Source: Fundidesulfovibrio putealis DSM 16056
GTDB lineage: Bacteria; Desulfobacterota; Desulfovibrionia; Desulfovibrionales; Desulfovibrionaceae
DNA length: 64,000 nucleotides
Direction of reading: 5' to 3'
NCBI RefSeq assembly: GCF_000429325.1
Contig: NZ_KE386885.1
Coordinates: 585,958-649,957, forward strand
Below the pieces are notes generated by a model. That model made no database searches, had not been told where the DNA came from, and was given only the letters and a program-made list of their open reading frames with translations. Positions 27,180-35,107 of this stretch are shown one piece after another (position 1 is the first letter of the stretch; every line of letters begins with the position of its first letter). Position numbers and translations under genes: made by a program.

Positions 27180-27740
27180 TCACGCCGAATGGAGATGTTC
27201 CGTATCGGGGGAAGTGGTTGCCTGGGCAGGACGCCCCCCGTTCTCCGCAAGGCGGCTCAGAAGCTCGCCGTTCTCCTGGAGCAGTTCCCGTATCGTTCCT
27301 GTCAGGGCTCTGATTTCCTGACGCATGTCTTTGTTTTCATTTCGCAGTTCGCGCAGGTCCTGGCGCAGTTCCATGTTGTCTCGCCGCAGGCTTTCCAGTT
27401 CGCCAATCAGGGAGAATCTGCCTGGAAATGGGCCGGCAGGGTTTTGGCGGCCCGGGACTCCGGCGTCGGATGGTTCCGTGTCGGACCCGAACAGCAGCCA
27501 ATGGGGCTGAACACCAAAAAGTGTGCACAGCTGTCTCGCAATTTTGGTGTCCGGCTCGGATTCCCCCCGCTCGTATCTGCCAAGTGTGTTTTTATGGATT
27601 CCCAGCTTGTGGGCGAATTCCGCCTGTGTGAGAGTGCCACGTATGGCTCTGAGTCTCTGTGCCATCGTGGTGTTGGTGTCCAAAGCGGGCCTCGGATTTT
27701 CTCGTACGTTACAGATGGCCGCCCTGAGGTGGTGCGGCAT
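27180..27740 (-). CDS. XRE-family regulator with C-terminal coiled coil
   Basis: This encodes up to 186 residues. An HTH_3/cI-type DNA-binding domain is clear (AQRLRAIRG, TQAEFAHKLGIHKNTLGRYERGE, KIARQLCTLFGVQPHWLLFG). After a Pro/Gly-rich linker, about 55 residues form a Leu/Arg/Glu heptad helix (from ELESLRRDNMELRQDL onward), a probable dimerisation coiled coil. The start is unclear: ATG 27740, an internal TTG (LDTNTT) or ATG 27665 are all possible, and no strong ribosome-binding site distinguishes them. Phage-repressor-like proteins of this kind often control mobile or surface genes, but nothing here shows its target. Confidence 0.85.
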   Translation of the reverse strand: MPHHLRAAICNVRENPRPALDTNTTMAQRLRAIRGTLTQAEFAHKLGIHKNTLGRYERGESEPDTKIARQLCTLFGVQPHWLLFGSDTEPSDAGVPGRQNPAGPFPGRFSLIGELESLRRDNMELRQDLRELRNENKDMRQEIRALTGTIRELLQENGELLSRLAENGGRPAQATTSPDTEHLHSA

Positions 27741-28277
27741 TAAAAATGGAACCGCAGGTCCATTTCGCGGTGCTTTTTAAACCAATAGTTGTTGACCGCG
27801 AACAAAAAATAGGAGAACACAAGTTCCTTGTTTGGTGTGCGCTAACGTACTCCCTGGGAGTCTTGTATCTGGCCTGTCGGAAGGGGTCAATCTTCGTTGA
27901 CGCCGTCTAGCCGTATTGCGTTCAGTCTGTTGCCCGTGCGTAGCCCGCTTAGTCCCGGTTCGCCATATTGGTGCCTTTGCTCTTGTTACAGCGTGGCAGG
28001 GTGTGTCATGCCACAAATCAACGGCTTGAAAATTTCGTTGTTTGAAGAGAGCGCTCCTTGGCGGGGACTGCATTCCGTGGCGTCGGGCTCCCGGCACTCC
28101 CGAAATGACCGGTCGGATCGTTTGCGCGGAGGCTTCAGGCGTAATCAGGCGACGCGCCATTCTGCCGGAAACACGTGGTGTTTTGTGCCCTACATGTCGC
28201 GTTCTGTGGAGCGCGCCGGTGTCGGGTGTTTCACTTGCTGAGAATGGACATGGGGACGGGCGGCAAAGCGGTGTGTT
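27741..28277. other. 537-bp gap between the XRE gene and the Cys-rich gene, no supported gene
   Basis: Base composition is slightly lower in GC than the surroundings. Short open frames exist on both strands but lack coding character and ribosome-binding sites. It likely contains the divergent promoters of the regulator and the Cys-rich gene; I could not fix any boxes. Confidence 0.4.
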
Positions 28278-28931
28278 ATGCTTATCACTCTGAAGTCAGC
28301 CGATAAATTCGCACTAAGCGTTGAGCTCGGGCGGACGCAGGCCGAAGCGCTCGCGGCGGGCTACGTCTTGAACCAGCTGGAGTGGAATGACATACGGTGC
28401 GGCACGTGCCGCTTCGGGACGCGCTTCGAGCACTGCGTGGCAGTGCGCTCCTGTGCGGGAATCTTCGGGTACTTCTGCGACATCGTATCCTACGGCCAGG
28501 CGGAGGCGATACTGGTGCGCGGCGAGGACCGCCTGGAATTTTCCGGGTCAGCCCAGTGCGTGGCGGCGTTCGCTATCCTGGCCTGCATGGTCTACTCGGA
28601 GTGCGGCCGGGCAGCCCCCTATTCGTTTCTGCTGGAGCATTTCTGCCGCGTTCAGGGGCAGATGGGAAACCCGGCTTTCTTCAGAAACTCCCGGAACTGG
28701 CTTGAACGGCAGGGCGTGGAAAGAACGGTAAAGCCAGACAGGCAGTCCTGGAACGAACTGTTCGACATGCTGCTGCGCAGGAAGGTCGTCTCGGTGCTTG
28801 GCATCTACGACAACGGCGGCCTGAACGACACGCTGCGCAACGCCTGCCAGATCCTCTACTCCATCAGCAGCCTGGCGCTGGACGAGCTCCACGCGGACCA
28901 GGACGCATCCGGAAAACCCGGCCTCATCTGA
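28278..28931 (+). CDS. Unrecognised Cys-rich cytoplasmic protein
   Basis: The 217-residue protein has Cys at 41, 44, 53, 59 and 67. CGTCRFGTRFEHC is a C-x2-C-x8-C arrangement that could bind zinc or an Fe-S cluster. There is no signal peptide; one hydrophobic stretch (about 95-110) looks like a buried helix. The ATG at 28278 lacks an obvious ribosome-binding site. Its end overlaps the convergent alcohol dehydrogenase gene by 8 bases. It is divergent from the XRE gene across a 540-bp gap, so co-regulation is possible. The function is unknown. Confidence 0.65.
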   Translation: MLITLKSADKFALSVELGRTQAEALAAGYVLNQLEWNDIRCGTCRFGTRFEHCVAVRSCAGIFGYFCDIVSYGQAEAILVRGEDRLEFSGSAQCVAAFAILACMVYSECGRAAPYSFLLEHFCRVQGQMGNPAFFRNSRNWLERQGVERTVKPDRQSWNELFDMLLRRKVVSVLGIYDNGGLNDTLRNACQILYSISSLALDELHADQDASGKPGLI

Positions 28932-30129
28932 AATCGAAGGCTGCCTTCATGGAGCCGCTTCCGGCCTTGTCGAAGCTGGACTGGAAGGCCTCTTTCCACT
29001 GATCCAGCCGGAAAAGCCCGGTCAAAAGGCCCGTGGTCGGGTAGCCGCCCGAGGCCAGAAGATCCAGGCATAGCTGATAGGTGCGCACCCTCTCTCCCCG
29101 CCACAGGGCCGTGGCGTAGCTGGCCGACCCCGTCACCTGGAGCTGGCGCAGCCACAGGCTGGACACGTCCACCTTGCCCAGCTCCCCTGCCGTGCCGATC
29201 ATCACGTAGCGGCCCCTGGCCCGCAGCGCCAGCAGCGCCTCCTGGAACGTTCCGGACGAGGCCACGCAATCGAACACCATGTCCGCGCCGCCCTCCACGT
29301 TGCCCCCGCCCATGGTGGTGGGGATGAAGCGTCCGCCGCAGGCCTTGGCCAACTCCTGGCGTGAGGGCGAGCGCAGCACCTCGTCCGCGCCTCCGGCGCG
29401 GGCCAGATCCGCCTGAAAGGTGTGGCGAGCGATCACCAGGATGCGCCCCTCGAACCCCATGGCCCGCAGACAGCGCACCGCGTGTTGGCCGAGCACTCCT
29501 GCGCCCCAGATCAGCACCGTCTCGCCGGGGGCCGGGAAATTTTCCAGGATGGGCTGCATCACCGAGGCCATGGAATCGATCAGTACGGCGTCCTCGTCAC
29601 TCAGGCATTCCGGCACGGGCAGCACCTTGGAAGGATGCGCGGCGGTCATCTCGGCCATGCCGCCAGAGGCCTTGGCGTTGAAGCCCAGCACCGTGCTCGG
29701 CGGCAGCGCGCCGTCCAGGAAGTTTTCGCACAGGTTGTATTCGCCCCTGGCGCAGAAGCGGCAGGGAGGCAGCTCCCGGCAGGCGCAGTCCAGCATGGGC
29801 TCCACCACCACGCGCTGGCCGGGCGCAAAGCCGCTGCCCGGCGGCGCGGAGTCCACCACGCCGAGTATCTCGTGGCCTATGATCATGGGCAGCGAGGCAT
29901 ACGGCTCCAGCAGCATGGATTCTGCACCCTTGAGGAGATTCAGGTCCGAGCCGCAGATGCCGCACAGGAGCGTCCTGATGCTCACCCAGTTGGGGCGCGC
30001 GGGCTGGAAGGCCACGTCCTCGAGTTTCAGCGGCGTCACCAGATGGTGGAAGCGCTTGCGCTGGATTTTGTTGAAGAACGCGGACAACAGATAGCGCGGA
30101 ATGGAGCGGTGGTAGACGAGGGCTTTCAT
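28924..30129 (-). CDS. Zinc-dependent medium-chain alcohol/sorbitol dehydrogenase
   Basis: The 401-residue MDR enzyme has a catalytic-zinc Cys in LLCGICGSDLN and IIGHEILG (His-Glu). A structural-zinc Cys cluster is slightly unusual in spacing (CACRELPPCRFCARGEYNLC). The Rossmann motif reads WGAGVLGQHAVRCL. The first 45 residues are longer than in most family members. The ATG at 30129 (MKALVYHR) is chosen over a longer frame because it matches the family start. It is divergent from a radical SAM gene in a glycan cluster, so the substrate may be a sugar or polyol derivative, by inference only. Confidence 0.88.
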   Translation of the reverse strand: MKALVYHRSIPRYLLSAFFNKIQRKRFHHLVTPLKLEDVAFQPARPNWVSIRTLLCGICGSDLNLLKGAESMLLEPYASLPMIIGHEILGVVDSAPPGSGFAPGQRVVVEPMLDCACRELPPCRFCARGEYNLCENFLDGALPPSTVLGFNAKASGGMAEMTAAHPSKVLPVPECLSDEDAVLIDSMASVMQPILENFPAPGETVLIWGAGVLGQHAVRCLRAMGFEGRILVIARHTFQADLARAGGADEVLRSPSRQELAKACGGRFIPTTMGGGNVEGGADMVFDCVASSGTFQEALLALRARGRYVMIGTAGELGKVDVSSLWLRQLQVTGSASYATALWRGERVRTYQLCLDLLASGGYPTTGLLTGLFRLDQWKEAFQSSFDKAGSGSMKAAFDFR

Positions 30130-30159
30130 GCGCGTGGTTCTGCGGCAGCGATGCGCGGC

Positions 30160-30196
30160 TGTCAAGGTTGACTCGCGCTGTGACGGGAGGTAGACA
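30160..30196 (+). promoter_or_regulatory. Candidate promoter of the radical SAM gene, overlapping a divergent -35 box
   Basis: TTGACT (30168-30173), 17 bases, then TAGACA (30191-30196) points right toward the radical SAM gene. A TTGACA on the minus strand (30160-30165) abuts it, making a palindromic TGTCAA-GG-TTGACT. The rightward -10 match is only moderate, so this could also be an operator. Confidence 0.38.
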
Positions 30197-30272
30197 GCAG
30201 CGGCTTCGGCAGGGTCATCTCTGCCGGAATATTCCTATTGCTCCACGCCGACGCATCGGCCCGTGAGGTTCC

Positions 30273-31487
30273 ATGTCCAAACGCTCCAGTATCGCTCTGG
30301 GAACGATTCTCAAGAATTTCGCACGCGTATCGCGCCATCCCTGGATCGCGTCGCGCCTTGTGGCCCTTGAAAAGGAGAAGTTCCTCTTCAAGTGGCTGAA
30401 CCCCAAGGCAGACGAGGGATACGCCCGTTCCATCCGTCAGGTGTCCATCCGCATAACGGACATCTGCAACCTGCGCTGCCATACCTGCGGCCAGTGGGGC
30501 GACCAGGGCTTTCTGCACTGCGCCGACCTGAAATCGCTCAAGAAGAGCGAGGTCAGCCCGGAACGCTACCACCTGCTGCTGGCCGACCTGGCCACGCACG
30601 GGCATTTCCCGTCCGTGTACCTGTGGGGCGGCGAGCCCACCATGTACAAGGGCTGGCTGGAGATCATCGAGCACGCCACGGTTCTGGGCATGCCCACCTC
30701 CATCGCCACCAACGCCACGGGCATCGCCAAGGCCGCCGAGCGCCTGGTGGCCGCGCCCATGTTCCTGCTTCAGATGTCCATCGACGGCCCCGACCCGGAC
30801 ACCCACAACGCCGCGCGTCCGTCGGCTGGCGGGGGCAACAACTTCCAGGACATCCTGGATTCGCTGGAAGCCGTGAACGAGGCCAAGCGCCGCACCGGCA
30901 AGAAGCTGCCCCTCACCGCCTCGCTGACCACCATCTCCCAGGCCAACGTGCACCGGCTGGTGGACATCTACGAGACCTTCAAGGACAAGGTGGACCTGTT
31001 CGTGTTCTACCTCTCCTGGTGGATCGACGAAAAGAGCGCCGACGCCCACGAGGTGGACTTCCAGCGCCGCTTCGGGTTCGCGCCCAAGCTGCACCGGGGC
31101 TGGGTGGGCGACTGGACCATCAAGGAGTACGCCGTTCTGGACCAGCAGCTGAAGGAAGTGCTGCGCCGCTCCAAGAACTGGGACTCGCCCGCCGTGAACA
31201 TCATCCCCAACATCACCGGGGAGGACAACCTGCGCGAGTACTACTCCGACCACTCCACCACCTACGGCTACAACCAGTGCATCTCCATCTATCAGGCGGT
31301 GGAGATCGACTCCGGCGGCGACATGTCGCCGTGCCGCGACTACCATGACTACGTGGTGGGCAACGTCAAGAAGAACACCATCACGGAGATCTGGAACAAC
31401 GAGGCCTACCGCAAGTTCCGTGGAAGCCTCAACAAGGAAGGCCTGATGCCCGTCTGCACCCGCTGCTGCGGACTGATGGGGTACTAG
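30273..31487 (+). CDS. Radical SAM protein with SPASM-like C-terminal cysteines
   Basis: The 404-residue protein carries the [4Fe-4S]/SAM triad C65-x3-C69-x2-C72 (CNLRCHTC) and the WGGEPT motif that contacts SAM. A C-terminal auxiliary-cluster region has Cys in DMSPCRDYHDY and VCTRCCG. SPASM-type enzymes usually modify peptides or sugars. Here the neighbours are glycosyltransferases, with no precursor-peptide-like gene. A role in making an unusual sugar, or in processing an amino-sugar donor, is plausible but unproven. A strong terminator follows. Confidence 0.87.
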   Translation: MSKRSSIALGTILKNFARVSRHPWIASRLVALEKEKFLFKWLNPKADEGYARSIRQVSIRITDICNLRCHTCGQWGDQGFLHCADLKSLKKSEVSPERYHLLLADLATHGHFPSVYLWGGEPTMYKGWLEIIEHATVLGMPTSIATNATGIAKAAERLVAAPMFLLQMSIDGPDPDTHNAARPSAGGGNNFQDILDSLEAVNEAKRRTGKKLPLTASLTTISQANVHRLVDIYETFKDKVDLFVFYLSWWIDEKSADAHEVDFQRRFGFAPKLHRGWVGDWTIKEYAVLDQQLKEVLRRSKNWDSPAVNIIPNITGEDNLREYYSDHSTTYGYNQCISIYQAVEIDSGGDMSPCRDYHDYVVGNVKKNTITEIWNNEAYRKFRGSLNKEGLMPVCTRCCGLMGY

Positions 31488-31514
31488 GCCCGGCTCGTCC
31501 CTGCGATTCATGAC

Positions 31515-31557
31515 GGCAGGTCCGGCCGCCGCCAGACGGCGACCGGACCTGCCTTTT
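31515..31557 (+). terminator. Rho-independent terminator after the radical SAM gene
   Basis: GGCAGGTCCGG (31515-31525) pairs perfectly with CCGGACCTGCC (31543-31553), with an inner GCCGCC/GGCG extension, followed by TTTT. It lies only 27 bases before the next start codon, so partial read-through into the GT4 gene is possible. Confidence 0.85.
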
Positions 31558-31583
31558 CATCTCTTCTTGGCCAGGATGACCTC

Positions 31584-32678
31584 ATGACCAAGCCCAAACG
31601 TCTCGTCCTCGTCCTTCAGGACCTGCTCTACGGCGGGACCCAGCGGCACGCTTTGGAGCTGGCCCGGCGCATCGACCGCTCCCGCTTCGCCCCGGAGTTC
31701 TGGATGCTCTGCGCAGGGGGCGATTTCGCCCCACAGGCCCGCGAGGCGAACATCCCCATGCGCTGGATTTCCGATAAGCGCACGGTAACTTTCTCCGCGA
31801 TTCGCGAGCTGCGCCGGGCCATTGCGAGCGAGCGCCCGGACATCCTCATGCCGCTGACCGCCGTGCCCAACATCTGGGCGCGCATCTTCGGACGCCTGCA
31901 CAAGACCCCTTGCATCGTGGCCACCTGCCGGGGCGGGGGCAACATCAAGCGCCAGCACGAGCGCTTCCTGGCCGGTCTGGCGCATCATCACATCGCCAAC
32001 ACCCAGGCCCTGAAGAACGCCCTGGTGACGCTTGGCCGCCCGGATGGCCACGTGACGGTGATCCCCAACGGTGTGGACACCGACCTCTTCAGCCCCGACC
32101 CCGACGGCATGCGCCCGTGGCGCAAGGTCATCCTGTGCGTTGCCCGCTTCGTGCCGGACAAGGACCACCAGACCCTGGTGCGCGCCTTCGACCTGGCCTT
32201 CGCCAAGGTGCCGGACGCGGAACTCTGGCTGGTGGGAGACGGGCCGCTCAAGGCCCGCGTGGAGTTCGGGCTCAGGCGTCTGGCCTGCGAGAACCGCGTC
32301 AGGATTTTCCCAGGCGGGCCGGACCTGCTGCCCTTCTACCGGCAGGCCAGCGTGCTGGCGCTTTCTTCGCTGCGCGAGGGGCTGCCCAACGTGGTGCTGG
32401 AGGGCATGGCCTGCGGCGTGCCCGTGGCCGCCACGGCTGTTGGCGGCATCCCCGAAGTGGTGGAGGAGGGGCGCACCGGGTTTTTGAGCCCGGCGAGCGA
32501 CCCCCAGGCCCTGGCAGCCAGTTTCGTGCGCCTGCTCGCAGACGACGATCTTCAGGAGCGCATGGCTGGTGAAGCCCGCGCCGTGGCCCTTGAGAAGTAT
32601 TCCATGGCCGCCATGGTGGCCCGGCACGAGGAGTTGCTTGCGCGAGCGTGCGGCGCTGGTTTGGCGTCGGGCCTGTAA
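31584..32678 (+). CDS. GT4-family glycosyltransferase
   Basis: The 364-residue GT-B enzyme has an N-terminal QDLLYGGTQRHALELA glycine-rich acceptor loop. The donor site contains NGVDTDLFSP, VARFVPDKDHQTLV and the E-x7-E of REGLPNVVLEGMA. AGGA lies about 8 bases before the ATG. It follows the radical SAM gene's terminator closely and precedes a secreted small protein. It presumably adds one sugar of the glycan assembled by this second locus. The donor is not deducible. Confidence 0.9.
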   Translation: MTKPKRLVLVLQDLLYGGTQRHALELARRIDRSRFAPEFWMLCAGGDFAPQAREANIPMRWISDKRTVTFSAIRELRRAIASERPDILMPLTAVPNIWARIFGRLHKTPCIVATCRGGGNIKRQHERFLAGLAHHHIANTQALKNALVTLGRPDGHVTVIPNGVDTDLFSPDPDGMRPWRKVILCVARFVPDKDHQTLVRAFDLAFAKVPDAELWLVGDGPLKARVEFGLRRLACENRVRIFPGGPDLLPFYRQASVLALSSLREGLPNVVLEGMACGVPVAATAVGGIPEVVEEGRTGFLSPASDPQALAASFVRLLADDDLQERMAGEARAVALEKYSMAAMVARHEELLARACGAGLASGL

Positions 32679-32828
32679 CGAGGCGCGCCACCGGAATGTC
32701 TCAACCAGGGGCTGTTCAAGCCGGGGCTGAGTGTTTATAAGCGCCGCGACGCCCATGTTTCAAAATTCCTGTCGCGCCATGCTCCACAAGAGGGCGTTCA
32801 CTGTTTTCCATGGCCTCTGGAGGCCCTT

Positions 32829-33257
32829 ATGAAGCCGTTGGTTCTTGCATTTCTGGTTTTTCTGGCAGCCGTCGTTCCGGCTGGGGTTCCTGCCGGCGCG
32901 CAGGCCAGCGCTCCGGCGGACATCACCGGCCTGTGGGTCGCCGACTTCTTCGGCAACCGGGTGGAATGCCACCTGGAGCAGCGCGGGCAGTTCCTGTACG
33001 GCGTGGCCTATGTGCTGACCCGCACCGGGGAGCGCAACACCTACCACGTCGCCGGGCTGGTGCTGGACAACACCATCCGCGCCATGCACGGCAGCGGCAA
33101 CACCTTCGTGGGGACCGTGCAGGGCGAGAACGTCGTGGCCGGGACCTTCGCCTTCAAGGACGGTCCTTCCTTCGCCATGCAGGCCGAGCGCACCATGCGC
33201 GGCAAGACCGCTCCCGGTGGCCTGGAATGGCCCGCCGGGTATCCGCCGACTCCGTAG
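32829..33257 (+). CDS. Small secreted protein, unknown
   Basis: The 142-residue precursor has a clear signal peptide (LVLAFLVFLAAVVPAGVPAGAQA, processing near residue 25). The mature part of about 115 residues is rich in beta-type pattern and Gly, beginning ITGLWVADFFGNRVECHLEQ. It resembles small lipocalin-like or beta-barrel periplasmic domains in style, but I cannot assign a family. It lies 22 bases before a GTG-started glycosyltransferase gene and probably forms a unit with it and the DUF2867-like gene. Confidence 0.75.
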   Translation: MKPLVLAFLVFLAAVVPAGVPAGAQASAPADITGLWVADFFGNRVECHLEQRGQFLYGVAYVLTRTGERNTYHVAGLVLDNTIRAMHGSGNTFVGTVQGENVVAGTFAFKDGPSFAMQAERTMRGKTAPGGLEWPAGYPPTP

Positions 33258-33279
33258 TGAGCCGTGCAAGGACTATGAT

Positions 33280-34452
33280 GTGAAGACACTGTTCGTACTG
33301 TCGGCCCTGGCCGAAATCCTGGCATTGCTGGCCCTGTTCTTCACTGGGCGCACCCACGTGCTGGGCAGCCTGCGCCGCCCCTATGCCGGACCGAAGCGTC
33401 TGCCCAAGGAACCCTCCGCCGCCATGATCGTCCCCATCACCGGGGACACCCCGGCGGTGCGCGGCGGGCTTAACAGCCTGCTCAGGCAGGACTATCCCGG
33501 CCTGCGCTACGTGCTGGTCACCCGCGACGAATCAGACCCGGCCACTGCGCTGGCGCGCTCCCTGGTCGAGGGGCGCGAAGACGCCACGCACGTGCTGAGC
33601 GGCACGGCGAAGACCTGCGGGCAGAAGAACCACGGCCTGCTGGCCGGGTTGGCCTCCCTTGAGGACAAGCCGGAAATCTACATCTTCTGCGACTCCACCC
33701 ACGTGGCCCGGCCCGATCTGGCCCGCCAGCTCATCGCGCCCATCGCCTCGGGCAAGGCGCCCATGTCCGGCGGATTCCACCGCGTGGTGCCCCGCGACGG
33801 CAAAATCCCCACCCTGGGCATGCTGAACGTGTGCATGGTGCTGCACTGCCTGCAATCCATCAAGCTGATCACCCAGCCCTGGGGCGGGGCCATGGCCGTG
33901 TCCCGCGAGACCTTCGAGGAGCACGGCGTGGCCGCCGTATGGGCCACCAACATCGTGGACGACTTCTCCCTGGGGCCTCTTCTGGCCAAGCGCCGCATCC
34001 GCATCTGCGCCGTGCCTGACGCCTGTCTGGAAACGCCGCTCAAGAACGTGCCCCTGGCCATCTGGGAGGACTGGCTCACCCGTCAGCTCCTCTACCTAAA
34101 GTTCTGCACCCCGGAGATGTGGATCGGGGCGCTGCCTGTGGTCTGGCTGTTCGCCGCGCCGCCGCTCATGGCCGCGTTCGGGGTGCTCGGCGCGCTCACC
34201 GGCTGCGCCGACGGCTGGTGGATAGGGGCTGCGCTCATCTATCTCGCAGGCTTCGTCATGGTGGGCCTGGCCTTCCGGACGTTGGCCCCCAGGCCCGTCC
34301 TGTTCTGGGACTGGACCCGCTGCTTCCTGGTGACGCCCTTCATGACCGTGTGGTGCTACCTGCGCACCTGGACCACCTTCACCATGCGCTGGCGCGGCAT
34401 CGCCTATAAAGTCACCTGGGGCGGACGAGTGGTGGAAGTGCTCAAGTCGTGA
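33280..34452 (+). CDS. GT21/HpnI-like (ceramide glucosyltransferase-like) membrane glycosyltransferase
   Basis: The 390-residue protein has an N-terminal TM (1-22), a GT-A domain and C-terminal spans (about 282-345). The motif set fits ceramide glucosyltransferase/HpnI relatives: D138-S139 (FCDST), D227-D228 (NIVDDFSLG), and R268-Q269 in WLTRQLLYLK, where the family has (Q/R)xxRW. The GTG at 33280 is favoured over the longer frame because AAGGA lies about 8 bases upstream and the protein then begins with its TM. It would glycosylate a lipid at the inner membrane. The next gene overlaps by GTGA. Confidence 0.78.
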   Translation: MKTLFVLSALAEILALLALFFTGRTHVLGSLRRPYAGPKRLPKEPSAAMIVPITGDTPAVRGGLNSLLRQDYPGLRYVLVTRDESDPATALARSLVEGREDATHVLSGTAKTCGQKNHGLLAGLASLEDKPEIYIFCDSTHVARPDLARQLIAPIASGKAPMSGGFHRVVPRDGKIPTLGMLNVCMVLHCLQSIKLITQPWGGAMAVSRETFEEHGVAAVWATNIVDDFSLGPLLAKRRIRICAVPDACLETPLKNVPLAIWEDWLTRQLLYLKFCTPEMWIGALPVVWLFAAPPLMAAFGVLGALTGCADGWWIGAALIYLAGFVMVGLAFRTLAPRPVLFWDWTRCFLVTPFMTVWCYLRTWTTFTMRWRGIAYKVTWGGRVVEVLKS

Positions 34453-34958
34453 CGGGCCTGCCTGCCGGGTTGGTCTTGCCGCCGCCAGTTGCGCGGCTCA
34501 AAGACGGGAGCGACTTCGCAGATCATTTCGCCGTTGAGGGCGCAAAGGAAATCCGTCAGTTCCTGGCGGATTTCTTTTCGTACAGGCCTTCTTGGATGCG
34601 TGCTTTGTTTGCGCTGAGAGGCCCCCTGGCCAGGGCGCTCGGCGTGGGCCACTCGTTCCAAGCGGACAGGGCATACGGGGCGCATCAAGTGCCGTTCCAG
34701 GCTGGCGGGCAGATATTCGTGTTTCAGGTGGCTGCGGCCAGCGAGGGCGAGTACTGGGCGGGCCTGAGCGAAGACGGGCCGCTGCGGGCGGTGCTGGCCG
34801 TGGTGAGCGAGAAGCTGGAGGGTGCGGGAGGAGTGCGCTACCGGCATCACGTGATGACTTTCGTCACCTTCAAGAACTGGCGCGGGCGCGCGTATTTCAC
34901 AGCGGTGAAGCCGTTTCACTGGCTGGTGGTCAAGGCCATGGCCGAAGCGGCCAAGTGA
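34449..34958 (+). CDS. DUF2867-like protein
   Basis: The 169-residue protein has the closing pattern FKNWRGRAYFTAVKPFHWLVV that is typical of DUF2867, a family often fused to or next to NAD-dependent epimerases. GTG at 34449 overlaps the glycosyltransferase stop (GTGA), and GGAAG lies upstream. No catalytic residues are known to me. The coupling suggests it acts on, or stabilises, the same lipid-glycosylation step. The palindromic repeat lies about 20 bases after its stop. Confidence 0.75.
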   Translation: MTGLPAGLVLPPPVARLKDGSDFADHFAVEGAKEIRQFLADFFSYRPSWMRALFALRGPLARALGVGHSFQADRAYGAHQVPFQAGGQIFVFQVAAASEGEYWAGLSEDGPLRAVLAVVSEKLEGAGGVRYRHHVMTFVTFKNWRGRAYFTAVKPFHWLVVKAMAEAAK

Positions 34959-34979
34959 GAAGAGAAGAGTAAGAGAATA

Positions 34980-35025
34980 TGCCTCCGGCGGCCAAAGGAA
35001 CAAGTTCCTTTGGAATCCTCTATAG
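34980..35025. repeat. Dispersed palindromic intergenic repeat, copy 2
   Basis: CCAAAGGAAC (34992-35001) and GTTCCTTTGG (35004-35013) form a perfect 10-bp hairpin, preceded by GCCTCCGGCGG, the reverse of the flank seen in copies 1 and 3. The repeat lies between convergent genes (DUF2867-like and the flippase). Confidence 0.7.
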
Positions 35026-35107
35026 CTTCGCGGGATGGCAGGGTGAGTTGTGGAATGTCGAAGGCGCGGGCGATGCGGGCCATATCCCGCCAGAACGACG
35101 AGAGTTC

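Noticed and set aside
27777-28160. 127-codon minus-strand frame and 114-codon plus-strand frame in the 27.7-28.3 kb gap
   Set aside because: They are mutually overlapping, Arg/Pro/Ser-biased, and without ribosome-binding sites or families.
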